DNA from: Streptomyces sp. NBC_00554
GTDB taxonomy: Bacteria; Actinomycetota; Actinomycetes; Streptomycetales; Streptomycetaceae
DNA: 64,000 nucleotides
Direction of reading: 5' to 3'
Assembly (NCBI RefSeq): GCF_041431135.1
Contig: NZ_CP107799.1
Span: forward strand, 6,510,001-6,574,000
Shown here: positions 8,798 through 15,976 of the stretch, one piece after another
How positions within the stretch are numbered: the first letter of the stretch is position 1
Layout of the letters: each line of letters opens with the position of its first letter
The notes under the pieces: model-generated
The model's database searches: none
The model's input: the letters and a program-made list of their open reading frames with translations, nothing else
Told to the model about the DNA's origin: nothing
Program-made: the position numbers and the translations under genes

Positions 8798-8838
8798 AGC
8801 CGTCGTGCCGACCGTCCCGGTCGGCACGACGGCTGTTT
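8798..8838 (+). terminator. Intrinsic terminator after the Val-Pro-Ala protein
   Basis: A 16-bp perfect stem (AGCCGTCGTGCCGACC, 8798-8813, with its complement 8819-8834) and loop GTCCC, followed by GTTTT. This is one of the few hairpins here with a T tract. Confidence 0.85.
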
Positions 8839-8960
8839 TGCATTCGCTCTTATATGAGAATGCGACGCGCCGTTCATTCGGGTGGGGTGCAGGAAATTTC
8901 TGCACACGGGGTTTCCGTCGCGTCCGGCCATCGTTAGCCAGGGCGTATGCACATTCCCTC

Positions 8961-9002
8961 TGGTGACATCAGTTGCCGAACCGGTGACATGAGTTGCCGA
9001 AG
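8961..9002 (+). repeat. 21-bp tandem duplication upstream of a small secreted-protein gene
   Basis: Two adjacent copies of a 21-bp unit ending in GACATCAGTTGCCGAAC and GACATGAGTTGCCGAAG (8961-8981 and 8982-9002). They differ at three positions and end 11 nt before the start codon, directly against the AGAAAGGAA ribosome-binding site. Confidence 0.9.
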
Positions 9003-9013
9003 AAAGGAACACG

Positions 9014-9316
9014 ATGAAGTCCCTGAAGGCCGCCGCTGTCGTTGCCGGGTCCATCGCCATCGCTGGTGCCGCCGCGCCCGCCTTTGCCTACGAGGCCTCC
9101 GACCTCACGCCCACCAGCCTCAACGGCGCCCTGGAGACCATCACCAGCCAGCGCTCGCTCAGCCTGAAGGACGTGCAGCCGCTCCAGCACCAGTCGGACG
9201 CGCTCAACACCGAGAACCAGAGCTCACCGCTCAGTGCCGTGAGCAGCGCGACGGACGCGCTCAACTCGCCCGGTGGTCCCACTGCGCTCCTCGGCGGACT
9301 TCCCCTTCAGGGCTGA
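9014..9316 (+). CDS. Small secreted protein, unknown function
   Basis: 100 residues. A clear signal peptide (MKSLKAAAVVAGSIAIAGAA, cleavage after AFA) is followed by about 75 polar residues rich in Ser, Leu, Thr and Gln (for example ALETITSQRSLSLKDVQPLQ) with no cysteine and no recognised domain. The RBS AAAGGAA is well placed before the ATG. The gene sits between two chaplin-region genes; small secreted proteins of this kind are frequent in Streptomyces near chaplin genes, but I cannot name a family. Its stop codon lies inside a 17-bp tandem repeat. Confidence 0.7.
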   Translation: MKSLKAAAVVAGSIAIAGAAAPAFAYEASDLTPTSLNGALETITSQRSLSLKDVQPLQHQSDALNTENQSSPLSAVSSATDALNSPGGPTALLGGLPLQG

Positions 9317-9343
9317 CCCGAGTCAGGGGCTGACCCGAGTCAG
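9310..9343 (+). repeat. 17-bp tandem duplication containing the stop codon of the 9014 gene
   Basis: GGGCTGACCCGAGTCAG occurs twice head-to-tail (9310-9326 and 9327-9343), followed by a partial third start (GGCTTGA). The first copy contains the TGA stop at 9314-9316. Confidence 0.9.
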
Positions 9344-9445
9344 GGCTTGAATCGAGCTAATCGGTTCATTTCATCGCGTGTCTTTTCCGCGAGGCCCACG
9401 GACACCTCCATACGCTGGAGCAAATCTCCAAGGAAAGGGCTGACG

Positions 9446-9685
9446 ATGAACACTGCCAAGAAGGCCGCTCTGATTATCGCCACTGCCGGAATGGCAGCGG
9501 GTGCCGCTTCGGGCAGCGCCTTCGCCGACGCCGGCGCGGAGGGAGCCGCGGTCAAGTCCCCGGGTGTCCTCTCCGGCAACGTCGTACAGGTCCCGGTGCA
9601 CGTTCCGGTGAATGTCTGCGGCAACACGGTCAACGTCATCGGTCTGCTGAACCCGGCGTTCGGGAACACCTGCGTCAACAAGTGA
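9446..9685 (+). CDS. Short chaplin
   Basis: 79 residues from ATG 9446 (RBS AAGGAAAGGG 5-9 nt upstream); the open frame extends upstream, but this start begins the signal peptide MNTAKKAALIIATAGMAAGA. A single chaplin domain follows: KSPGVLSGNVVQVPVHVPVN, VCGNTVNVIGLLNPAFGN, TCVNK. Both cysteines are present. Function as for the chaplin at 7478: an amyloid-forming surfactant coat of aerial hyphae. It is followed by a strong hairpin at 9724-9758. Unlike the other two chaplins, I found no BldN-like promoter in the 130 bp upstream. It may correspond to ChpF of S. coelicolor by position; this is not certain. Confidence 0.95.
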   Translation: MNTAKKAALIIATAGMAAGAASGSAFADAGAEGAAVKSPGVLSGNVVQVPVHVPVNVCGNTVNVIGLLNPAFGNTCVNK

Positions 9686-9723
9686 CGTCGTACGTCGACC
9701 ATCGACATTCGTACGCGCGCTGA

Positions 9724-9758
9724 AAGGGCCGATTCCGCATCCCGCGGAGTCGGCCCTT
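9724..9758 (+). terminator. Hairpin terminator after the second chaplin
   Basis: Arms AAGGGCCGATTCCGC (9724-9738) and GCGGAGTCGGCCCTT (9744-9758), with one wobble pair and loop ATCCC. Confidence 0.75.
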
Positions 9759-9902
9759 CGCGTTTGCCGGCCGCGCGCTGCCGCGTTGCCGGCTGCGCAT
9801 TGTTCGATTCGCGTCCCTCGTTCGTGTGGTCGGCCGGTCGGTTGTCGCCCGGTCGGGTGAGAAAGGGGCGGGCCCGTTCGGGTGCGTCGATAAGGTTCCG
9901 CG

Positions 9903-10400
9903 GTGACCTCAACCTCAAGCGAAACGCGCCCTTTCCGGGCCGCCGATCTCGGCACGCTCGCCGTCATGGCCTTCAGCGGTGACGCCCCCGACGGGGACAT
10001 GCCGTACCTCCTCGCCTATTCCCTGGGCGACAGCGAGGGCGGCCCGGAGGCCACCTCGGCCGCCATCGAGCGGCTGCTGAGCGACAACGGTCTGCCCGTC
10101 GGAGACACGCTCCTCGACGGTTCGCAGTACCCGAGCCTGCCGCTCACCCTCCTCGTCGAGGCGGGCCAGGCCGTCGTCACCATGCCGTCCCTCAACGCCC
10201 AGTGCGTCGTTCCGCCCGAGTGGCTCGCCGCCGTCGGCGAACGCGGCTACGCCTACTTCCTGTTCGCCACCCGCGCCTGGCCCGACGCCGAGCCCGGCAA
10301 GCCCGTCGACCCGGAGAACCTGGCCGCCTTCGCGGGTGACGAGGAGACCCTGAACAGCGCGGCGCACGTTCTGCTGCCCGCGCGCCGCCTGCGCGGCTGA
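9903..10400 (+). CDS. DUF5949-like hypothetical protein
   Basis: 165 residues from GTG 9903. It is a soluble protein with no signal peptide or membrane segment. FRAADLGTLAVMAFSGDAPD near the start and MPYLLAYSLGDSEGGPEAT are, as I recall, typical of the Streptomyces family DUF5949, which has no known function. The stop overlaps the start of the VKOR gene by one base (TGATG), so the two are translationally coupled and form one transcription unit. Confidence 0.6.
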   Translation: MTSTSSETRPFRAADLGTLAVMAFSGDAPDGDMPYLLAYSLGDSEGGPEATSAAIERLLSDNGLPVGDTLLDGSQYPSLPLTLLVEAGQAVVTMPSLNAQCVVPPEWLAAVGERGYAYFLFATRAWPDAEPGKPVDPENLAAFAGDEETLNSAAHVLLPARRLRG

Positions 10401-10984
10401 TGGCACGGACCGCGGGTGGCAGCCGTGCGCTCGCCCTGCTGCTGGTGCTCACGGGGGCGGCCGGTCTGCTCGCCTCCTGGATCATCACGATCGACAAGTT
10501 CAAGCTCCTCGAGAACCCGGACTTCGTGCCCGGGTGCAGCCTGAACCCGGTCGTCTCCTGCGGCAACATCATGAAGAGCGACCAGGCCTCGGCCTTCGGG
10601 TTCCCCAACCCGATGCTGGGCCTGGTGGCGTACGGCATCGTGATCTGCGTCGGCGTGAGCCTGCTCGCCGGAGCGGCCTTTCCACGCTGGTACTGGCTGC
10701 TCTTCGACGCGGGCACGCTGTTCGGCGTCGGATTCTGCACCTGGCTGCAATTCCAGTCGCTCTACCGAATCAACTCGCTGTGCCTGTGGTGCTGTCTGGC
10801 CTGGATCGCCACGATCATCATGTTCTGGTACGTGACGTCGTTCAACGTACGGAATGAATTCCTGCCCGCGCCCGGCTGGTTGAGGGGATTCCTCGGGGAA
10901 TTCACCTGGGTTCTGCCGGTGCTGCACATCGGGATCATCGGCATGCTGATCCTGACCCGATGGTGGGACTTCTGGACGAGCTGA
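10400..10984 (+). CDS. Vitamin K epoxide reductase (VKOR) family protein
   Basis: 194 residues with about five membrane helices. The VKOR redox signatures are present: an extracytoplasmic loop cysteine pair in PGCSLNPVVSCGN (about residues 49-58) and the active-site CxxC in INSLCLWCCLAW, with the conserved Ser/Asn-containing helix before it. Bacterial VKOR re-oxidises a DsbA-like thioredoxin using quinone and so drives disulfide formation outside the membrane. No fused thioredoxin domain is present. It is coupled to the DUF5949 gene and lies among chaplin genes, whose products keep a conserved cysteine pair. A link to their oxidation is an inference. Confidence 0.9.
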   Translation: MARTAGGSRALALLLVLTGAAGLLASWIITIDKFKLLENPDFVPGCSLNPVVSCGNIMKSDQASAFGFPNPMLGLVAYGIVICVGVSLLAGAAFPRWYWLLFDAGTLFGVGFCTWLQFQSLYRINSLCLWCCLAWIATIIMFWYVTSFNVRNEFLPAPGWLRGFLGEFTWVLPVLHIGIIGMLILTRWWDFWTS

Positions 10985-11085
10985 CTATTGGGCTTGTTGG
11001 GGGAATCTTGCGCTGATGAGGTTCTCAGCATCGTTACGCGGTACGGACGCTGACCCCCCGAATCCTGAAAGGGACCGTACCTGAA

Positions 11086-11604
11086 ATGAAGCCGACCACT
11101 CGAGGAACTCTGGCCGCTGTCCTGACCGGCGTCGCGGCAGCGGTGGGTGCCGCCGCCGCGGCCCCCGCCGTCGCGGCAGAGACGGTCCCCGTCCCCGTGC
11201 CGCTGGACGGTGTGGAGAGCGCCCTCAATCTGCAGACGCCCAGGATCACCGGGCAGCTGCCGGTACCCATGCCGGGCAGCCCCGAAGGCCCGCGGTACGT
11301 CGAGGGTCGGCTGCTCCCCGATCGGGCTCTGCCGCAACTCCCGGTCACTGCCGGGCTGCCCGGGGCGGACGTGCGCACGCCTCTCCCGCATGTCCTCGGG
11401 GACGGCTTCGACCACCTCGGAGTCGGAGCGCCCGCCGCCGATCTCCGCACGCTGACCCCCGGGCTGTCCCTGGACACCCCGCTCACCGCGCCGAACCCGG
11501 ACAACTTCGGCCTGCCGGAGCCGAAGCTGCCTCAGGTCGCCGTGCTCACACCGCTGCTGCAGACGGTGCCCGGGGCGAACGTGGTCATGGGGGCTGGAGC
11601 GTAA
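11086..11604 (+). CDS. Secreted proline/leucine-rich protein, unknown function
   Basis: 172 residues. A Tat- or Sec-like signal peptide (MKPTTRGTLAAVLTGVAAAV..., cleavage after AVA) is followed by a mature chain rich in Pro, Leu and Val (PVPVPLDGVESALNLQTP; LPGADVRTPLPHVLGDGF; LPQVAVLTPLLQTVPG) and without cysteines. I recognise no domain. Its composition resembles the other small exported proteins in this stretch. RBS AAAGGGA is spaced about 10 nt before the ATG. It stands alone between the VKOR and tyrosinase genes. Confidence 0.65.
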   Translation: MKPTTRGTLAAVLTGVAAAVGAAAAAPAVAAETVPVPVPLDGVESALNLQTPRITGQLPVPMPGSPEGPRYVEGRLLPDRALPQLPVTAGLPGADVRTPLPHVLGDGFDHLGVGAPAADLRTLTPGLSLDTPLTAPNPDNFGLPEPKLPQVAVLTPLLQTVPGANVVMGAGA

Positions 11605-11758
11605 CGGCCATACGGGCGAGGTCCGGGCGCCCGGCCCGGGCCTGCCGCCCACACCTTCCCGCGACTGATCCCGACCGTCATCGACCGCACCTGTATCCGC
11701 ATCAGCTGCATCCGTACTCGCACCCGATTGATCCGGCTGATCCGGCGAGGAGAGAACC

Positions 11759-12292
11759 ATGTTCGTCAACAGAGTGCCGAGCAGAGTGTCGAGCGCGGTG
11801 TCGGTGAGGCCGGTGCAGCCGGTCGTCCCGGCGAGTGCGGGGGAACCCGGCCGCCCGGTGGCCTCCCGGCGCGGGACCCGGCGGGACGTCGTGCGCGGCC
11901 TGCTCGCGTCGGCCGTCGCCGTGGCGCTGACCCCGGTCGTCGCCGCCTCACGGCCCCCGCACCCCCCTCGGCCCGCTCGCTCCGAGGACTCTCCGTTCGA
12001 CGAGATCTACCGAGGCCGCCACCTTCTCGGTGCGAAGACCGACGCGGGCCGCCGCGCCGCGGCCGGCGGCGGTGAGTGGCAGGTCACCGTGGACGGCCGG
12101 CCGCTGCACCTGATGCGCCGCGCGGACGGCACCTATCTGAGCATGGTGGACCACTACCGGTCATATCCGACGGCGCTCGAGGCGGCCCGCGCGGCCGTCG
12201 ACGAACTGGGCCCCTCGGAGCAACTGCGCGGCACGGACGCGGAGGAGAGTGCCGCGGAGGGAAGTGGTCACGCGCATGGTGTACACCCGTAA
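11759..12292 (+). CDS. melC1: Tyrosinase copper chaperone (MelC1/MelD1 type)
   Basis: 177 residues. The N-terminus has a twin-arginine type signal (RRGTRRDVVRGLLASAVAVA). The C-terminal domain has the MelC1 hallmark FDEIYRGRHLLG, then VTVDGRPLHLMRRADGTYLS and MVDHYRSYPTALEAARAAVD. MelC1 binds apotyrosinase, delivers copper and carries the enzyme across the membrane through its own Tat signal. The C-terminus ends His-rich (GHAHGVHP), possibly adding metal ligands. RBS GGAGAGAA lies 6 nt before the ATG. It overlaps the tyrosinase gene, as expected for a melC operon. Confidence 0.9.
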   Translation: MFVNRVPSRVSSAVSVRPVQPVVPASAGEPGRPVASRRGTRRDVVRGLLASAVAVALTPVVAASRPPHPPRPARSEDSPFDEIYRGRHLLGAKTDAGRRAAAGGGEWQVTVDGRPLHLMRRADGTYLSMVDHYRSYPTALEAARAAVDELGPSEQLRGTDAEESAAEGSGHAHGVHP

Positions 12293-13142
12293 GAACGTCA
12301 GCACACTGACGCGAGCGGAGCGGCGCCGCTTCGTCGGCGCGATGCTGGAGGTCAAACGCAGGGGCGAGTACGACGAGTTCGTCCGCACACACATCGAGTA
12401 CTACGTCTCCGACGGCGACGGCGGACTGCGTACGGCACACATGGCGCCCTCCTTCCTGCCCTGGCACCGGCGGTTCCTGCTGGACCTGGAGCGGGCGCTG
12501 CGCCGCGTGGACTCCGCGGTGAGCGTGCCGTACTGGGACTGGACGCGGGACCGTACGACCTCATCCGCGCCGTGGACGCAGGATCTGCTCGGAGGGAACG
12601 GGCGGCGCTCCGACCGGCAGGTCATGACCGGGCCCTTCGCCTACGCGCACGGCAAGTGGCGGATCAGGGAAGCCGTGACCGACGGGGAGTTCCTCACACG
12701 CGAGTTCGGCCGCCCGCAGGCCCCGATCGAGCTGCCCACCAAGCGTGAGCTGGACTCCGCTCTGGCCGACCCCGTCTACGACACGGCGCCCTGGAACTCC
12801 ACATCCTCCAAGGGGTTCCGCAACCGGCTCGAAGGGTGGGGGTCGGGGTCCGGGACCGCGGCCTGGCGCAACCACAACCGCGTGCACCGCTGGGTCGGTG
12901 GGCACATGCTCGGCGGGGCGTCGGTCAACGACCCCGTCTTCTGGCTGCACCACGCCTTCGTGGACCTTCAGTGGTCCCGCTGGCAGAAGCGGCACCGCGG
13001 CGCGCGCTATCTGCCCGCGCGGCCGCCGGGGCCGGACGACGAGCAGTACAGGCGGATCGTCGCGCGGCACGAGAAGATGCCGCCGTGGCGCGTGACACCG
13101 GACGAGCTGGAGGATCACAGCCGGATCTACCGGTACGCCTGA
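12276..13142 (+). CDS. melC2: Tyrosinase (MelC2/MelD2 type)
   Basis: 288 residues from ATG 12276, the usual MVYTRKN start; a GTG at 12249 would add nine residues. Type-3 copper monooxygenase oxidising monophenols and o-diphenols to quinones for melanin. CuA ligands are His39 (VRTH), His55 (TAHMAPSF) and His64 (PWHRRF). CuB ligands are His200 and His204 (HNRVH) and His226 (WLHHAFVD). The spacing matches S. antibioticus tyrosinase with a ten-residue offset. It has no signal peptide of its own, in line with export in complex with MelC1. It lies next to a chaplin gene, an arrangement I recall from S. coelicolor (the chpG neighbourhood). Confidence 0.95.
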   Translation: MVYTRKNVSTLTRAERRRFVGAMLEVKRRGEYDEFVRTHIEYYVSDGDGGLRTAHMAPSFLPWHRRFLLDLERALRRVDSAVSVPYWDWTRDRTTSSAPWTQDLLGGNGRRSDRQVMTGPFAYAHGKWRIREAVTDGEFLTREFGRPQAPIELPTKRELDSALADPVYDTAPWNSTSSKGFRNRLEGWGSGSGTAAWRNHNRVHRWVGGHMLGGASVNDPVFWLHHAFVDLQWSRWQKRHRGARYLPARPPGPDDEQYRRIVARHEKMPPWRVTPDELEDHSRIYRYA

Positions 13143-13184
13143 ACCTCCACCGGAGCGCCTGAAGGGTTGTCACACCGCGTGAAG

Positions 13185-13224
13185 TGAACGGTTGTCGGGT
13201 CGCATGAACGGTTGTCGGGTCGCG
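13185..13224 (+). repeat. 20-bp tandem duplication downstream of tyrosinase
   Basis: TGAACGGTTGTCGGGTCGCA at 13185-13204 is repeated at 13205-13224 with one change (last base G). It lies 43 bp after the tyrosinase stop, before the hairpin. Confidence 0.9.
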
Positions 13225-13247
13225 TGGGCGGCTCGGGTGGAACGGCG

Positions 13248-13279
13248 AGGCCCCCGGCAGTGGTCACTGCCGGGGGCCT
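13248..13279. terminator. Bidirectional hairpin between tyrosinase and chaplin genes
   Basis: AGGCCCCCGGCAGTG (13248-13262) pairs perfectly with CACTGCCGGGGGCCT (13265-13279). It lies between two convergent genes and can serve both. Confidence 0.85.
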
Positions 13280-13297
13280 GGTCGTACGTGCGTCGGG

Positions 13298-13573
13298 TCA
13301 GCCGCCGTAGCCGCCGTGGCCCTTGTCGTGGTCGCTGGCGTTCACGCAGGTGTTGCCGAACGCCGGGTTCAGCAGACCGATGACGCTGACGGTGTTCCCG
13401 CACACGTTGACCGGCACGTGGATCGGGAGCTGGACGACGTTGCCCGACAGAACGCCGGGCGAGCCGACGGCCTCGGCCTGAGCACCGGCGTCCGCCATGG
13501 CCAGACCGGCTCCGCTGAGCACCACGGCACCCGTGCCGAGAGCGACACCGGCTACCTTCGCGATGCGAGACAT
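13298..13573 (-). CDS. Short chaplin with Gly/His-rich tail (ChpG-like by position)
   Basis: 91 residues from ATG 13573 (RBS AAGGAGA 7 nt upstream). A signal peptide (MSRIAKVAGVALGTGAVVLS..., cleavage after AMA) precedes one chaplin domain: GSPGVLSGNVVQLPIHVPVN, VCGNTVSVIGLLNPAFGN, TCVN, with both cysteines. The C-terminal tail ASDHDKGHGGYGG is absent from the other two chaplins. Position beside the tyrosinase genes matches chpG of S. coelicolor as I remember it. A BldN-like promoter lies at 13630-13657. Confidence 0.95.
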   Translation of the reverse strand: MSRIAKVAGVALGTGAVVLSGAGLAMADAGAQAEAVGSPGVLSGNVVQLPIHVPVNVCGNTVSVIGLLNPAFGNTCVNASDHDKGHGGYGG

Positions 13574-13629
13574 CACGTTCTCCTTTGACTTGGTGAGTGC
13601 GACCGCACGACCGCGACCGCACTCACCCT

Positions 13630-13657
13630 TCAACGCGTTCACCCACCGCTGGTCACG
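13630..13657 (-). promoter_or_regulatory. BldN-like promoter for the ChpG-like chaplin
   Basis: On the minus strand, CGTGAC (13657-13652), a 16-bp spacer, then CGTTGA (13635-13630). This is one mismatch from the BldN consensus CGTAAC-N16-CGTTGA. It would start transcription about 50 nt before the chaplin ATG. Confidence 0.6.
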
Positions 13658-14277
13658 GCGTTTCATCGGGCGATCACTCTTGGGCCGCGCCGCGGGCGCA
13701 GGAAAATCGCTTCGGCTCGCGGTATGCCCTCGATTAGCGTCGCTGATGAGCTGAGGTTCCCTGTTGGGCGATCCTGGGTTTCCGGGATCACCGGGAGGCG
13801 GTCCGTCGTGCTGGGCGGGGTGTGGACGCCTGCCGGTGGACCGTGGGCCGTCGCCGCAGGGTGCGGTGCGGGTGCTCATCGTGTGCGGCACCTGCCGCCT
13901 GTGGCGCTGCTGGCTGCGGCGATTCGGAAACTGGGGTAGCCGCCCCGCCGGACGCTTTCCGCACGGTGTGGACCCGGGCGGGGCGGGGCCCCCGCGTCGC
14001 TTTCCTGGGCACGGGGCGGATTCTCAAGGAGACCGGAATCGTGATTGCTGCTCCCACCGGCCTCGCAGTGACACGCACGCTACCGGCAGCACCATCATGC
14101 TCCTGTACCGCAGAGACACGCAGTCACTGGAAAGTGCCACAAAAGCCTGACCACACCACATTGAGCACTACCCCGTGATAGCCAGTCGCACCAAGGATGC
14201 ACAGGCCATTCAGGCTGGCTCTGTCAGCCGATGTGGGGGCGCGTTGGTCAGCCCCGGCGGAGTACAGGCGAAGCTGC
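13658..14277. other. 620-bp intergenic stretch without a supportable gene
   Basis: Beyond the chaplin promoter I see no coding region here. Open frames run through it on both strands, but none has a ribosome-binding site together with a recognisable protein. From about 14030 to 14240 the base composition is visibly less GC-rich than the flanks and contains runs such as AAAAGCCTGACCACACCACA. That could be a decayed gene or inserted remnant; no inverted terminal repeats or transposase remains were recognised. Confidence 0.5.
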
Positions 14278-15237
14278 TCAGCCGAGTCGGCGTACCGGTG
14301 AGCCGGCCAGGAACGCCTGGATGTCCTCGACCGCGCCGGTGTAATACGCCTCGTAGTTGGCCCGCGACACATAGCCGAGGTGCGGGGTGGCCAGCAGGCG
14401 CGGGGCCGAGCGCATCGGATGGTCGGCGGGGAGTGGCTCGACGTCGAACACGTCGACGCCCGCTCCGGCGAACCGGCCTTCGTGCAGGGCGGTGAGCAGC
14501 GCGTCCTGGTCGACGATCGCCGCGCGCGAGGTGTTGACGAGGTAGGCCGTCGGCTTGAGCAGGGCCAGTTCGGCGGCGCCGATGAGGCCGCGGGTGCGGT
14601 CGCCGAGCGCGAGGTGGACGGAGACGAAGTCGCTGCTCGCGAGCAACTCCTCCTTGGAGGCGGCCAGTTCCACCCCGAACTCCTCGGCGCGTTCCTTGGT
14701 GAGGTGCCTGCTCCACGCGCTGACCCGCATGCCGAACGCGAGGCCCACCTGAGCCACCCGGCTGCCGATCTTCCCGAGCCCGAGCAGACCGAGTTGGCGG
14801 CCGTGCAGATCGGCTCCGACGGTGCTCTGCCAGGGGCCGCCCGCACGCAGCGCCTCGTTCTCCGCGACGAGCCCCCGAGCGAGGCCGAGCAGGAGCGCCC
14901 AGGTCAGCTCGACCGGGGGAGTGGAAGCGCTCGGGGTGCCGCACACGGTCACGCCCTGCGCCTCGGCGGCCGCGTAGTCGATCACCGTGTTGCGCATCCC
15001 GGAGGCGATCAGCAGCTTCAGACGGGGCAGCCGGGCCAGCAGCGACGCCGGGAAGGGCACCCGCTCCCGCAGGGTGACGACGATGTCGAAGTCCGCCAGC
15101 GCGGCGGCCAGCGCGTCCTCGTCGGCGAAGTGCCGGGCGAAACCGACGACTTCCACGTCGTCCGCGACGGGCGACCAGTCGGCGACCTCGGTCGCGACGC
15201 CCTGATAGTCGTCCAGCACGGCACACCGAAGTCGCAT
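14278..15237 (-). CDS. D-2-hydroxyacid dehydrogenase family protein
   Basis: 319 residues from ATG 15237. NAD-dependent dehydrogenase of the D-isomer-specific group. The substrate domain has RLKLLIASGMRN, and the Rossmann fold has the dinucleotide motif LGLLGLGKIGSRVAQVG. Catalytic residues appear in order: the Arg of LVNTSRAAIVD, the Glu of DVFDVEPLP, and the His of LLATPHLGY. It reduces or oxidises a 2-keto/2-hydroxy acid; the exact substrate is not readable. It is a single gene with no obvious partner. The stop region contains an echo of its own sequence (TCAGCCGA at 14226 and 14278). Confidence 0.88.
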   Translation of the reverse strand: MRLRCAVLDDYQGVATEVADWSPVADDVEVVGFARHFADEDALAAALADFDIVVTLRERVPFPASLLARLPRLKLLIASGMRNTVIDYAAAEAQGVTVCGTPSASTPPVELTWALLLGLARGLVAENEALRAGGPWQSTVGADLHGRQLGLLGLGKIGSRVAQVGLAFGMRVSAWSRHLTKERAEEFGVELAASKEELLASSDFVSVHLALGDRTRGLIGAAELALLKPTAYLVNTSRAAIVDQDALLTALHEGRFAGAGVDVFDVEPLPADHPMRSAPRLLATPHLGYVSRANYEAYYTGAVEDIQAFLAGSPVRRLG

Positions 15238-15364
15238 GTCAGGTCCCTTCCAGGCTCGACCGGACCCTACCCGAGCGAAGGAAGGGCGGCGGGGCGGGGC
15301 CCAGGGAACCTGCTCCTCCGGAAGCCGCGACGGCCGCTCGCTCCCCATGGCAGTCTGAGCACCC

Positions 15365-15946
15365 ATGAGTGCGACCTTGGCGGTACGGAGCCTGCGCGCG
15401 GCGGTGTTCGCCGTGCTGTGTGTGCTGCTGGCCGCCGGGGGACACGGGCTGGCGACGGGAGAGGCACCCCCGTTGTGGGCGGACGGTGCCGGGGTCCTCG
15501 CCCTCTTCGCGGCAGGCTGCCTGCTGAGCGGCCGGGAGCGGTCGCTCCTCGGGATCGGCGGCGGGATGCTCGCCGCGCAGGCCGGACTGCACGTCGCCTT
15601 CGCGGCGACCCGGCCACACATGGCGATGAACATGCACGGCGCGCACATGACGCACCCGCATGCCATGACGTCCCACGCCACCGCCGCCCACCTGGCCGCC
15701 GCTCTCCTCGCGACCTGGTGGCTGCGGCGCGGTGAGGCGGCGCTGTGGTCCCTGCTGCGCAGAGCGGCGACGCTCGTCCCGGGGCTCGCGGCATGGTGGC
15801 GGGTGCAGACCGGACCGTCCCACGCCCAGCCGCGCTGGAACGCCGTATGCCGGAACGCGGCCGAGCCACGGCCACTTCGACAGGTGCTGCTGCGGCACGC
15901 CGTCTCCCGCCGGGGACCGCCGACAGGGCTCGTGTACACGCCCTGA
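15365..15946 (+). CDS. Membrane protein with Met/His-rich loop, next to ycnI
   Basis: 193 residues with three or four hydrophobic segments (about 8-28, 38-52, 60-80 and 105-125). The loop near residues 80-107 reads TRPHMAMNMHGAHMTHPHAM, dense in His and Met as in copper-handling proteins. The C-terminus is basic and Arg-rich. I do not recognise a named family. It lies 30 bp upstream of a YcnI/DUF1775 gene and is probably in the same operon, and YcnI is linked to copper. A copper-binding role is therefore inferred from loop plus neighbour. Confidence 0.6.
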   Translation: MSATLAVRSLRAAVFAVLCVLLAAGGHGLATGEAPPLWADGAGVLALFAAGCLLSGRERSLLGIGGGMLAAQAGLHVAFAATRPHMAMNMHGAHMTHPHAMTSHATAAHLAAALLATWWLRRGEAALWSLLRRAATLVPGLAAWWRVQTGPSHAQPRWNAVCRNAAEPRPLRQVLLRHAVSRRGPPTGLVYTP

Positions 15947-15976
15947 TCCCATCCCCACCAGTACGGAGCTTCCCTG

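Noticed and set aside
8888..8904. Near-palindrome TGCAGGAAATTTCTGCA as an operator
   Set aside because: Centre is palindromic, but no second copy or linked regulator supports it. It shares GGAAA with the CsnR box but not its full structure.
13724..14178. Overlapping plus-strand frames in the gap after the ChpG-like chaplin
   Set aside because: No ribosome-binding site, Cys/Trp/Arg-rich compositions and no recognisable domain.
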